Source: an uncultured Clostridia bacterium (GTDB lineage Bacteria > Bacillota > Clostridia > Oscillospirales > Acutalibacteraceae). From it: a stretch of DNA of 64,000 nt. The position numbers and the translations under genes were made by a program. Position 1 is the stretch's first letter; each line of letters opens with the position of its first letter. The notes beneath the pieces are model-generated. The model was not told where the DNA came from. It ran no database searches and saw only the letters and a program-made list of their open reading frames with translations. The stretch spans positions 1-64,000 of the forward strand of contig CALWIP010000032.1 in NCBI GenBank assembly GCA_944380775.1. The letters run 5' to 3'. This document shows, piece after piece, positions 50,310-60,289 of the stretch.

Positions 50310-53300
50310 CGGTCCCCCTCCTTTTTTCCGTTCCCCGGCCCGCGTGCGGGCCGAGCTCCTTTTCCCAGTCGGCGGTGTGCAGCTCCAGCAATTTCGAGAC
50401 GCCCTCGTCCTGCATGGTGACGCCGTAGAGCACGTCGGCCTCCTCCATGGTGCCGCGCCGGTGGGTGATGACGATGAACTGCGTCTCTTCGTTCATGCGG
50501 CGCAGGTAGGCGGCGAAGCGCCCGACATTGACGTCGTCCAGCGCGGCCTCGATCTCGTCGAGCACGCAGAACGGCGGCGGATTGACCTTCATAATGGCGA
50601 AATACAGGGCGATAGCGACCAACGCTTTTTCCCCGCCGGAGAGCAGCTCCAGGTGGGTGACGATCTTCCCAGGCGGCTGCACCGAGATCTCGATGCCGGA
50701 GCCGAGCACGTCGCCGGGATCCGTCAGCTGTAGCCCGGCGCCGCCGCCGCCGAATAATTCGCGGAAGGTGTGAACGAAATTTTCGTTGATCTGTGCGAAG
50801 CGCGCGGAGAAAATCTCCTGCATCTGCCGCGTCAAATCCCCAATGAGCTTTTGCAATTCGCTGCGTGACTGCTCCACGTCCGCTACCTGGCCGGAGAGGA
50901 ACTCGTAGCGCCCGGACACCTCGCGGTATTCGTCGACCGCCGCCACATTCACCGCGCCGAGCGCTTTGATCTGCGTTTTCAGCTCGTTGAGCTCTTTTTG
51001 CGCCTGCGGGACATTCTCCACAGGCCCGGCGGCCTGTTCCGCCTCGCTGCGGGTGAGTTCGTACTCCTCCCACAGGCGGCTGATGACGCTGTCGTATTCC
51101 TTTTGCAGGTTCCCCTTGCGCTCTTCCAGGCGGGCGAGCTCGTGGCCGGCGCGCTCCCGCTCAGCGGAGAGCTCGCGCTCCTGTGCGCGCAGGCCGGAGG
51201 CGGCTTTTTCCAGCTCCATCCGCTGCGCGGCGAGCTGTTCCGCCCGCTCCTTTTGCCCCTGCGCCTGTGCGCGCAGCGCGGCGGCCTCCCGTTGCAGGCC
51301 TTCCCCGCGCGCGGCGAGCGCGGCGGCCTCCCGCGCCGTGTCCTCTATGGCGGCGCGCAGCCGCTCCGCTTGGCCGGAGTGGCCGCGGCGGCGGTCCTCC
51401 AATTCCCGGACGGCCGCTTCTCCCGCTTCGCAGTCCTTGCGCAGCGCCAGCGCCGCGAGCCGCAGCTCTTGCAGGGCCTCCGCCAGCGCGCGGCTGCGGC
51501 GGTCCTCTTCTTCGCGGCTGCCGCTCAGCGCATCCATCTCCTTTTGCAGCGCCGCGCGGTCCGCTTCCCACCGGGCGGCGGCCTGCTCTGCCTCCGCCTG
51601 TTGCACGGCCAGCGCGCGGCGGCGCTGGGCGGCGGACTCCGTTTCCGCGTGCAGCTCCTGCTCGGCGCGGCGCAGTTCCTCCACCGTTTGCAGCGTGTGG
51701 GAATATTCCGCTTCCAGCTTCAGCCGTTCTTCCTGCGCGGAGGCAAGTTCCCCACGGGCGGCGGAAAGCGCGGCCTCTGCGGCCGAAACTTCCTCTTGCG
51801 CCGCACGGTAGGCCTGCGCCGCCCCGTCCGCCTTGGCCTGCCACTCCGCGGCGAGGGCCCGCACCCGCTCGATCTCCGACGCGCGGCTCAGCAGCCCGGA
51901 ATTTTTCGCCCGAGAGCCGCCCGTGAGCGAACCGCCCGCGTTGACGACCTGGCCGTCCAGCGTTACCACGCGGAAGCGGTAGGAATAATTCCGCGCAATG
52001 GCGGCAGCGCTGTCCAAATCCTCCGCCAGCACAACCCGGCCGAGCGCCGAGCGCAGCACGCCGCGGTATTCCTCCGGGCATTCGCAAAGGCGCGACGCGA
52101 TGCCGATAAACCCGGCGCAGGATTCCAGGCCGCGCTCCTGCAATTCGCTGCCGCGGATGGTATCCACCGGCAAAAAAGTGGCGCGCCCGGCGTCCCGCTG
52201 CTGCAAAAAACGGATGGCGCGCTTTGCGTCCTGCTCCGTTTCCACCACCAGGTGCTGCATCGCCGGGCCAAGCGCCGTCTCCACCGCCACCGCATATTCC
52301 CGCGGCGTGCGGAACAGGCGCGAGAGCGGCCCGCGCACGCCGCGCAGCGTGCCGCGCGCGCTCTCTTTCATGACGGCTTTGACGCTCTGCGTAAAGCCCT
52401 CCAAATTCCGTTCCAGGTCTTCAAGCAGCTTGGCGCGCCGTTCCTGCTCCTGTGCGTCCAGGCGCAGCGCCTCGCTTTTTTTGCGGGCTTCCTCAGCCTT
52501 TGCGCGCTTGGAGGCAAGGCGCATTTCGTGGCCCTTGGCCGCATTTTCCAGCGCGGTCTTTCCCCGCGCCGCGCCGGCAAGCATTTCTTGTAGTTCCGCC
52601 GCGGCGGATTCCGCCTCTTCGCGCCGGCGTTTCCGGTCCTCCGCCGCGCTTTGCGCGGCCGCAATCCGCAGGTCGATCTCCGTGACCGACGTCGCGGCGG
52701 ACATCGCTTTCATCGCTTCTTCCGACGCGCGCGCGGTCATTTCCGCCATGCGGCGGGCAACTTCCTCCGCTTTCTGCGAGGACTCCCCCATCGCCTTGCG
52801 CAGCGCCTCCAATTCGGCGGCCCGCCCGGCAAATTCCGCATCCTTCTCCTGTGCGGCTTCATACCCTTTCGCAATCTCCGCGCGCCGCGCGGCGATCTCG
52901 CGCTCCAGCTCTTCCCCGGAGCGCGAAGCCTGCTCCGCCTCCGCGCGCAGGCGCTCCGCCTCGCGGGCGTTGTGCTGCTTGTCGTTCTCCAGCACCAGCG
53001 CTTCGCCGTCTTTGCGGACGGCAGCCTCCTCCAGCGAAGAAGCCTGTTGGCGCGCCTCGTCCATTTTCCCGGCGAGCGCGTTGGCCTGGGCGTAGTTTTC
53101 CTCCATGTGGGCGGCAAGGGCGTCCAGGCGCGCGCCCGCTTCTTCGTGCTGCGCGCGCGCCACGGCGAGCTTGTCCTCCTGCTCGCGCAGGGCGCGGCCC
53201 GCTTGTTCCAGCGAGACCACCCAGAGGCTCACCTCCAGCGTGCGGCGGCGCGCGGCGAGCGCCAGGTAGCGTTCCGCCTTTTCCGCCTGCTCTTTGAGCG

Positions 53301-53910
53301 GGCCGACGCGGGACTCCAATTCCCCGAGGATGTCGCGCAGGCGCAGCAAGTTTTCCTCCGCCTGGGCCAGGCGGCGCTCCGATTCCTCTTTGCGGTAGCG
53401 GAACCGCGAGATGCCCGCCGCTTCCTCAAAAATCTCCCGGCGGTCCTCCGAGCGGGCGGCGACGATGCTGTCGATCTTCCCCTGGCCAATCATCGAATAC
53501 CCGTCGCGCCCAAGGCCGGTATCCATAAACAATTCGTGGATATCCCGCAGGCGGACGGCTGCCCGGTTGAGCAGGTATTCGCTCTCGCCGGAGCGGTAAT
53601 AACGGCGCGTGACCGCCACCTCGCTGCTGTCGAACGGCAGGCGGCGCTGGGAATTGTCGATGGTGAGCGTCACCTCGGCGAAGCCCTGCGCCCGGCGTTC
53701 CGGCGTGCCGTTGAAAATAATATCCTCCATGCGCGAACAGCGGAGGACCTTGGCCGATTGCTCGCCCAGCACCCACCGCATCGCGTCGCTGATATTGCTT
53801 TTTCCGCTGCCGTTTGGGCCCACCACCGCGGTGATGCCCCGGTCGAACGTTAAAACCGTTTTGTCGGGAAAAGTTTTGAAGCCCTGCAGCTCCAATGATT
53901 TTAAGAGCAC
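50296..53910 (-). CDS. smc: Chromosome segregation protein SMC
   Basis: 1204 residues. Walker A is GPNGSGKSN (31-39). Two long Ala/Glu/Arg-rich coiled coils flank a hinge (about 505-670, with LEGFTQSVKAVM at its start and VTLDGQVVNAGGSLTGGS). The C-terminal head has the ABC signature LLSGGEKALVAIALYF and Walker B VLDEIEAALDD. It is the ATPase of the condensin-like complex that compacts and segregates chromosomes. The rnc-smc-ftsY order is conserved in Firmicutes, here with a radical SAM gene inserted. It overlaps that gene by 10 bases. Confidence 0.97.
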
Positions 53911-54950
53911 CCGCCGCCCTCCTTATGTATTGATGCCGCCCGTTCTTCCCCGGAAGGGAGGCGGACGGCGAACATCCCCGGCCGGACGGCCGCGTCTGGA
54001 ACAATTTGCACCCGGTAGCCGGCCTGCTGTAACAAGGCGAGGTTCTGCCGGCGCTGCCCCAGCGCCTGGGAAAGTTCCCGCGGGGAGACCCGCAGCAGGA
54101 CCTCCCCTGGCGCGGCCCCTGCAAGCGTGCGCAGGGCCGCGTGCAAAAAGAGCCTGCTGCGGCACAATTCGCCGAATGCCGGATGCCAAGGGCCCGCAAC
54201 GCGCCCCGCTTCCAATTCGGGGGAGGCGTGCAGGCCGAGCCGGATGACGCGGATGCCCCGCGCCTCAAAAAACGCCCACAGCCGCGCGCACAGCTCCACC
54301 GTTTCCTCCAGCGAGGGCGGGCGGTAGCGCCCCGCGCGGTACCAGCGCTCCCACGCGGAACCGCGCAGCACCAACGCAGGATAAATGCGCACGGTGTCCG
54401 GGCCAAGCGCGGCCAGCCGCGCCGCCGTTTCCTCTGCGCCGCGCGCCGTGTCGCCGTACATGCCGGTCATCATCTGCAAACCGAGCGAGAACCCAGCCCG
54501 CCGCACCCGTTCCGCCGCGCGGACAACGTCCTCCGGCGTGTGGCCGCGGCGGTTTTCTTCCAGCACGCGGGCGTCCATGCTTTGCGCGCCGAGCTCCACC
54601 GCCGTGACGCCGTAACGCTTCAGCAGCGCGAGCACGCCGTCCTCCACCGCGTCGGGCCGCGTGGAGACGCGGATGCCGGAGACCGTCCCGTTTTGCACAA
54701 ACGGCAGCGCGGCCTCCAAAAGCCCGGTCATTTCCGCGCGCGGGATGGCCGTAAAGCTGCCGCCGAAAAACGCGAGCTCCGCCTGCGGGTGTTTTTTCAA
54801 GCCCGGCAGCGCGCGCGCCACCGCCCGCGCGACATCCGCCGCGCAGGCCGGTTCCGCCTGGCCGGAGAGGGTCCTCTGGTCGCAAAACGCGCAGCGGTGC
54901 GGGCAGCCTGCGTGCGGCACAAACAGGCTGATATTCGCATGGCCGCTCAA
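53901..54950 (-). CDS. Radical SAM protein (Elp3-like, N-acetyltransferase lacking)
   Basis: 349 residues. The radical SAM cluster motif is CPHRCAFC (Cys16, Cys20, Cys23), with Gly-rich FFGGSFTAIP and RVSTRPDAV downstream. The fold resembles the radical SAM half of the Elp3/YhcC group. No acetyltransferase domain is present. In several Clostridia a gene of this type lies next to rnc and smc, so a tRNA- or RNA-related role is possible, but unproven. The ATG overlaps the rnc stop by 4 bases. Confidence 0.85.
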   Translation of the reverse strand: MSGHANISLFVPHAGCPHRCAFCDQRTLSGQAEPACAADVARAVARALPGLKKHPQAELAFFGGSFTAIPRAEMTGLLEAALPFVQNGTVSGIRVSTRPDAVEDGVLALLKRYGVTAVELGAQSMDARVLEENRRGHTPEDVVRAAERVRRAGFSLGLQMMTGMYGDTARGAEETAARLAALGPDTVRIYPALVLRGSAWERWYRAGRYRPPSLEETVELCARLWAFFEARGIRVIRLGLHASPELEAGRVAGPWHPAFGELCRSRLFLHAALRTLAGAAPGEVLLRVSPRELSQALGQRRQNLALLQQAGYRVQIVPDAAVRPGMFAVRLPSGEERAASIHKEGGGCS

Positions 54951-55639
54951 TAGCCCATCAGCTCCAGCGCCTCGCGCGCGGCCTGCTGCTCCGCTTCCTT
55001 TTTGCTGCGGCCGCCGCCCTTTCCCACCACATTGCTGTTCAGATGGACCTCCACGGTAAAATGCTTGTCGTGGTCCGGGCCGCTCTCTCCGGTGAGGACA
55101 TATTCGAGCCGCTCCTCCGGGTTTTGCTGGATGATCTCCTGCAGCGCGGTCTTATAGTCCCGGAACGAGCGCGGCTTGACGCCGCTGTTCGCAAGCGGCT
55201 CCACAAAGCGGAGCACAAAGGCGCGCGCCTTCTCCATGCCGCCGTCGAGGTAAATGGCCGCAATGATGGCCTCAAACGCGTCCGCCAGGATCGACGGGCG
55301 CGTGCTGCCGCCCGAATTCTGTTCGCCGTGGCTCAGCAGGAGGAATTCCCCCACGCCGAGCTGGCGGGAAAAGCCGCAAAGCGCCTTCTCGCACACCAGG
55401 GACGCCCGCAGCTTGGTCAGGTCCCCCTCCGGCAGGTTCGGGCGGTGGTGGAACAGGTAGTCCGCGACGGTAAAGCCCAGCACGGAGTCGCCCAGGAATT
55501 CCAGCCGCTCGTTGCTTTTCCCCGCCCCGCGCACCTCGTTGGCGTAGGACGAGTGGGTCAGCGCGGTCTCCAAATATTTCGGGTTTTGGAATGAATAGCC
55601 CAAGCGCTGTTCTAACATGCTCCGGTCCTTTTTCTGCAC
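54947..55639 (-). CDS. rnc: Ribonuclease III
   Basis: 230 residues. The catalytic signature is NERLEFLGDSVLG (Ser where Ala is more usual), followed by the second acidic site FEAIIAAIYLDGG, and a C-terminal double-stranded RNA-binding domain (about 155-228, YKTALQEIIQQ, GKGGGRSKKEAEQQAA). It processes rRNA precursors and other duplex RNA. The start is GTG 55639 after AAGGGAGGG; no ATG fits. An acpP gene, often found between plsX and rnc, is absent here. Confidence 0.96.
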   Translation of the reverse strand: MQKKDRSMLEQRLGYSFQNPKYLETALTHSSYANEVRGAGKSNERLEFLGDSVLGFTVADYLFHHRPNLPEGDLTKLRASLVCEKALCGFSRQLGVGEFLLLSHGEQNSGGSTRPSILADAFEAIIAAIYLDGGMEKARAFVLRFVEPLANSGVKPRSFRDYKTALQEIIQQNPEERLEYVLTGESGPDHDKHFTVEVHLNSNVVGKGGGRSKKEAEQQAAREALELMGY

Positions 55640-55709
55640 GACGGTCCCTCCCTTACGATTCACAGGCGCCGCAAAGCGCCCCGGTCTATGGTTTCCCAAA
55701 CGCGGCGGG

Positions 55710-56714
55710 TTACTCCGCCGCGGGGACGAATTCCCGCAGGGAGCCGCTGATTTCGCCGATGACGTCCTCTTCTACATACGCCTTGGTCAGGCGCAGCGCG
55801 TTTTTCACCGTTTTTGCCTTGGCGCTGCCGTGGATCTTGAACACCGGCTTGGCCGTGCCCATAATCGGCGCGCCGCCGTATTCGTTGTAGTCGAGCTGCT
55901 TTTTCAGCGCGGCGAGATCCTTCAGCACCAGCGCCGCCGCCAGCTTCGTCTTGAGGTTTTTGGAGAAGATCCCCTTGATCTTCCCCATCAGCGTCAGCGC
56001 GACGCCCTCGTATAATTTGAGGATCACGTTTCCGGTAAACCCGTCGGCGACGACGACGTCGCAGGCGTCGTCCGGGATGTCGCGCGCCTCGATATTGCCG
56101 ACAAAATGGACCGACGTATTTTTCAAAAGGCGGAACGCCTCATGCTGCAATTCGCCGCCCTTGTGGTCCTCGGTGCCGACATTTGCAAGGCCCACGCGCG
56201 GGTTTTTCACGCCCATGACCTTCTCCATGTACAAAGCGCCCATCACGCCGAACTGCTGGAGCATTTCCGGGCGGCAATCCACGTTGGCGCCGCCGTCGAT
56301 GAGCATGAAAAACCCGTCGTTTTTCGGCATAACCGGCGCAAACGCCACGCGCTTCACCCCGCGGATGCGGCGCACAATCAACGACGAGCCGACCACCAGG
56401 CTGCCGCTGTTCCCGGCGGAGGCGAACGCGTCGCCCTTGCCCTCCGCCAGCAGGCGCAGACCCACGGCCATGGAGGAATTGCTCTTCGACTTGACCACCT
56501 CGCCCGGCGCGTCTTCCATCGTAATCACGTCGGGGGCGTCGGCAATCTCCATCCCGTCCAGCGGGATCCCCTGTTCCTCCGCTACCCGGCGGATCTCCGC
56601 TTCGCGGCCGGTCAAGAGGATTTGAACGCCGTATTCCGCCACAGCTTCGGCGCATCCCTTCAGGATTTCCAGCGGGGCGTTGTCCCCGCCGAACGCGTCG
56701 ACAATGATTTTCAT
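55710..56714 (-). CDS. plsX: Phosphate acyltransferase
   Basis: 334 residues. MKIIVDAFGGDNAP at the start, SAGNSGSLVVGS, and VADGFTGNVILKLYEGVA are PlsX hallmarks. It converts acyl-ACP to acyl-phosphate at the first step of phospholipid synthesis. The ATG at 56714 is chosen among adjacent ATGs for best spacing to GAGGTGA. It follows trmFO by 10 bases. Confidence 0.96.
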   Translation of the reverse strand: MKIIVDAFGGDNAPLEILKGCAEAVAEYGVQILLTGREAEIRRVAEEQGIPLDGMEIADAPDVITMEDAPGEVVKSKSNSSMAVGLRLLAEGKGDAFASAGNSGSLVVGSSLIVRRIRGVKRVAFAPVMPKNDGFFMLIDGGANVDCRPEMLQQFGVMGALYMEKVMGVKNPRVGLANVGTEDHKGGELQHEAFRLLKNTSVHFVGNIEARDIPDDACDVVVADGFTGNVILKLYEGVALTLMGKIKGIFSKNLKTKLAAALVLKDLAALKKQLDYNEYGGAPIMGTAKPVFKIHGSAKAKTVKNALRLTKAYVEEDVIGEISGSLREFVPAAE

Positions 56715-56724
56715 CATAGTCACC

Positions 56725-58035
56725 TCATTTTTCAGAATTCAAATATCCGTCTAAGTCCCGCAGCGCCCGCTCAGAGAGGGCGGCATACCGGCTGCGCTTG
56801 TCCCGGATGCGCTCCGGCAGCGGCGGCAGGATGCCGAAATTTGCGCCCATCGGCTGAAAATCGGCCGATGGGCTTTCGCCCACATGGCGGCTCAGCGCGC
56901 CGGTCATCGTGGTGGGCGGCGGGATGCGCGAAGGCTCCCCGCGCAGGAACGCGGCGGCGTGCCGCCCGGCCAGCAGGCCGGACGCGGCGGACTCCATGTA
57001 GCCCTCCACGCCGGTCATCTGCCCGGCAAAAAACAGGCCGGGGCGGGCGCGCAGGGAAAAATCGGCGCCGAGCACCTGCGGCGAACGCAGGAAGGTGTTG
57101 CGGTGCATGACGCCGTAGCGCGCGTACTCCGCATGGCGCAGCGCAGGGATGAGCCCAAAGACCCGTTTTTGCTCGCCAAATTTCAAATTGGTCTGGAAGC
57201 CCACCAGGTTGTAGAGCGTCCCCTCCGCATTTTCGCGCCGCAGCTGCACCACCGCCCACGGGCGGCGGCCGGTACGCGGGTCCCGCAGGCCGACCGGCTT
57301 GAGCGGCCCGTAGCGCATGGTGTCCAGGCCGCGCTGGGCCATCACTTCGATGGGCATGCAGCCCTCGTACACCTTGGGGTCCCGCACGTCAAATTCATGC
57401 ACCGGCGCGCGCTCCGCCGCGGCCAGTTCCGCGTGGAAGCGCTCATACTCTTCCCGGTCCATGGGGCAGTTGAGATAGGCGTCGTCGCCGCCCTTTCCGT
57501 AGCGGGAGGCGGCAAAGCAGCGCTCCGGGTCCAGGCTCTCCGCCGTGACAATCGGCGCGGCGGCGTCAAAAAAGCTGAGGGTGCCGCCGCACACGCGGCT
57601 AATCTCTTCCGCCAGCGCGCCCTCGGTGAGCGGGCCGGTCGCAACGACGGTCACGCCGTCCTCCGGCAGGGAGGCGACCCGCTCCTGCGTCACGCGGATG
57701 TTCGGGTGCGCAAGGATGCGCTGCGTGGCCAAGCGGGAAAACGCGTCCCGGTCCACGGCCAGCGCGCCGCCGGCCGGCACGCGGCAGCCGTCGGCGCATT
57801 CCATGAGCAGCGAGCCCATGCGCCGCAGTTCCTCTTTGAGCAGGCCGGCGGCCGTTTCCAAGCGGTCCGCTTTCAAAGAATTGGAGCACACCAGCTCCGC
57901 AAAACCTGGGTTGTGGTGCGCGGGGGAAAAATGCCCCGGCTTCATCTCGTAGAGTTCGACTTCCACGCCCTGCCCGGCAAGCTGCCAGGCCGCCTCGCAG
58001 CCCGCGAGCCCGGCCCCGATGACCCGCGCCCTCAT
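56725..58035 (-). CDS. trmFO: Folate-dependent tRNA (uracil-54 C5) methyltransferase
   Basis: 436 residues. FAD-binding VIGAGLAGCEAAWQLA at the N-terminus, ELVCSNSLKADRLETAAGLLK and CPMDREEYERF, then GQMTGVEGYMESAASGL near the C-terminus are TrmFO hallmarks. It uses methylene-THF and FAD to make ribothymidine 54 in tRNA. It overlaps topA by 4 bases, the typical Firmicutes dprA-topA-trmFO order. Confidence 0.97.
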   Translation of the reverse strand: MRARVIGAGLAGCEAAWQLAGQGVEVELYEMKPGHFSPAHHNPGFAELVCSNSLKADRLETAAGLLKEELRRMGSLLMECADGCRVPAGGALAVDRDAFSRLATQRILAHPNIRVTQERVASLPEDGVTVVATGPLTEGALAEEISRVCGGTLSFFDAAAPIVTAESLDPERCFAASRYGKGGDDAYLNCPMDREEYERFHAELAAAERAPVHEFDVRDPKVYEGCMPIEVMAQRGLDTMRYGPLKPVGLRDPRTGRRPWAVVQLRRENAEGTLYNLVGFQTNLKFGEQKRVFGLIPALRHAEYARYGVMHRNTFLRSPQVLGADFSLRARPGLFFAGQMTGVEGYMESAASGLLAGRHAAAFLRGEPSRIPPPTTMTGALSRHVGESPSADFQPMGANFGILPPLPERIRDKRSRYAALSERALRDLDGYLNSEK

Positions 58036-60128
58036 TCGCCGCCGCCTTCCGGATCTTCCGGCTTTTCAAAACCGCAGTCCGGCGTCACGCAGTAGAGCTT
58101 CGGTTTTTTCCCCTTTTTGCGCAGCAGGGTCTTGCCGCAGCGTGGGCATTTTTCCAGCGTCGGCTCGTCCCAGGAGACAAAGTCGCAGTTCGGGTAATTG
58201 CTGCATCCATAAAAGACCCGGCCCTTTTTGGTCTTCTTAATCACAACCCGCCCGCCGCATTTCGGGCAGTCGGCGCCGTTTTCCTCTACCAACTTTTTGA
58301 TGTTTTTGCACTCCGGGTACCCTGGGCAGGCGATGAAACGCCCGTAGCGTCCGGTCTTGATGACCATCCGGCGGCCGCATTTTTCGCAGATGATGTCGGT
58401 CTCGTCTTCTTTGAGCTGGATCTTGACGCCCTCCATCTCCGCCTTGGCGGTTTTGAGCGTTTTTTCAAAATCCGTGTAGAATTCATCGAGCGTCTGCACC
58501 CAGTCGGCCTTGCCGCTCTGCACCTCGTCGAGTTCCTTTTCTACCTGTGCGGTAAATTTGATATTGACGATTTTGGGGAAGCGCTCGCGCATCAATTTGG
58601 TAATGACCTCCCCGAGCTCCGTCGGCTTGAGCGCCTTGCCCTCGCGCACGACGTAGGCGCGCGAGGTAATGGTCGAGATGGTCGCGGCGTAGGTGCTCGG
58701 GCGGCCGATGCCGTTTTCCTCCAGCGCCTTGATGAGCGACGCCTCCGTGTAGCGCGGGGGCGGCTGCGTAAAGTGCTGGTTGCCCTTGAGTTCCTTCTTT
58801 TTCAGGGGCATGTCCTGTTCCAGCGGAGGCAGCGCGCCGCCGGCGGCCTCCTCGTCGTCGCGGCCCTCTTCATAGAGCGCCGTGTAACCGTCGAACGTGA
58901 CGGTGTAGCCGGACGCCTTGAACAGGTACTTCCCGCCCTGGATGTCAGCCTGGGTGGTGCTTTGCAGGCAGTTGGCCATTTGGCAGGCGATGAAACGCTC
59001 CCAAATGAGCTTGTAGAGCTTGTATTGGTCCGAGGTGAGGCTGGCCTTTACACGGTCCGGGCTGATGCCCGGCATGGTCGGGCGGATGGCCTCGTGGCCG
59101 TCCTGCGCGTTGGCGCGCGTCTTGAAGTGGCGCGGCGTGTCCGGCAGGTATTTCTGGCCCCAGCGCTCGCGGATATACGCGGCGGCGTCCTGGATGGCGT
59201 CCTCCGAAAGGCGCAGCGAGTCCGTCCTCATGTAGGTGATGAGGCCGACCGCGCCCATTCCCTCGACCTCGACGCCCTCGTACAATTCCTGCGCGGCTTT
59301 CATGGTGCGGCGCGCCTGGAACCCCAGCTTGCGGGAGGCCTCCTGCTGCAACGTGGACGTGATGAACGGCGGCGCGGGCGATTTGCGGCGCGTGCCTTTT
59401 TTCAATTTGACAATGCGGAATTCGGCGTTTTCCAATTCCGCGAGGATGGCGTCCGCCTGCTCCTGGTTTTCAATTTTGAGCTTGCCTTCCGCTGTGCCGT
59501 AGAGCGCGGCGGGGAATTGCTTGCGCGAGCCCTGCGGCTGAAACTTGGCGTCGATGGTCCAATATTCCTCCGGGCGGAACGCGCGGATTTCCTCCTCGCG
59601 GTCCACCACGATGCGCACCGCGACGGACTGCACGCGCCCGGCGGAAAGGCCGCGGCGGATCTTCTGGGACAAAAACGGGCTGAGCTTATAGCCCACCAGG
59701 CGGTCCAGGATGCGGCGCGCCTGCTGCGCGTCCACAAGGTTTTTGTCGATGCAGCGCGGATGCTCCATGCCGTTTTCCACGCCGTGGCGGGTGATCTCGT
59801 TAAAGGTCACGCGGTTTTGGTCTTCCGTGCTCAGGTTCAAAAGGTAGGCCAGGTGCCAAGAGATCGCCTCGCCCTCGCGGTCCGGGTCCGTCGCGAGAAA
59901 GACGCGGCCGCTCTCTTCCGCGGCCTCCTTCAGCTGCTGCACCAGCTTTTCCTTGCCTTTGATGACTTCATATTTGGGCTGAAACCCTTTTTTGATATCG
60001 ACGCTGAGACGGTTTTCCGGCAGATCCCGGACATGGCCCATCGAGGCGACGACTTCGTAGCCGGGTCCCAGGTATTTTTGGATGGTCTTTGCTTTTGCTG
60101 GAGATTCCACAATCACCAGATCCGACAT
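58032..60128 (-). CDS. topA: DNA topoisomerase I
   Basis: 698 residues, type IA. The TOPRIM domain has VIVESPAKAKTIQKYLG and FLATDPDREGEAISWHL. The active-site Tyr lies in GLITYMRTDSLR (about residue 300). The C-terminus carries three zinc-ribbon repeats (CEKCGRRMV, CPKCGGRVV, CPRCGKTLL). It relaxes negative supercoils. Preceded by dprA with a 160-base gap in which I see no promoter. Confidence 0.97.
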   Translation of the reverse strand: MSDLVIVESPAKAKTIQKYLGPGYEVVASMGHVRDLPENRLSVDIKKGFQPKYEVIKGKEKLVQQLKEAAEESGRVFLATDPDREGEAISWHLAYLLNLSTEDQNRVTFNEITRHGVENGMEHPRCIDKNLVDAQQARRILDRLVGYKLSPFLSQKIRRGLSAGRVQSVAVRIVVDREEEIRAFRPEEYWTIDAKFQPQGSRKQFPAALYGTAEGKLKIENQEQADAILAELENAEFRIVKLKKGTRRKSPAPPFITSTLQQEASRKLGFQARRTMKAAQELYEGVEVEGMGAVGLITYMRTDSLRLSEDAIQDAAAYIRERWGQKYLPDTPRHFKTRANAQDGHEAIRPTMPGISPDRVKASLTSDQYKLYKLIWERFIACQMANCLQSTTQADIQGGKYLFKASGYTVTFDGYTALYEEGRDDEEAAGGALPPLEQDMPLKKKELKGNQHFTQPPPRYTEASLIKALEENGIGRPSTYAATISTITSRAYVVREGKALKPTELGEVITKLMRERFPKIVNIKFTAQVEKELDEVQSGKADWVQTLDEFYTDFEKTLKTAKAEMEGVKIQLKEDETDIICEKCGRRMVIKTGRYGRFIACPGYPECKNIKKLVEENGADCPKCGGRVVIKKTKKGRVFYGCSNYPNCDFVSWDEPTLEKCPRCGKTLLRKKGKKPKLYCVTPDCGFEKPEDPEGGGE

Positions 60129-60289
60129 GATATCCCACCTACTCTCTCAGGTTCTCCCGCCGGGGCGGGGCGTTTGCTGCGGGCGGCGCCGGGGGGCCCG
60201 CCCGCTTCCTTTCGATCTGGGGAGACCGGAAAAGCCGGCAACGCTCTCGCCCTGCTGGTTTTTCCGGCATCTCCACCGCTCTTCCATTT

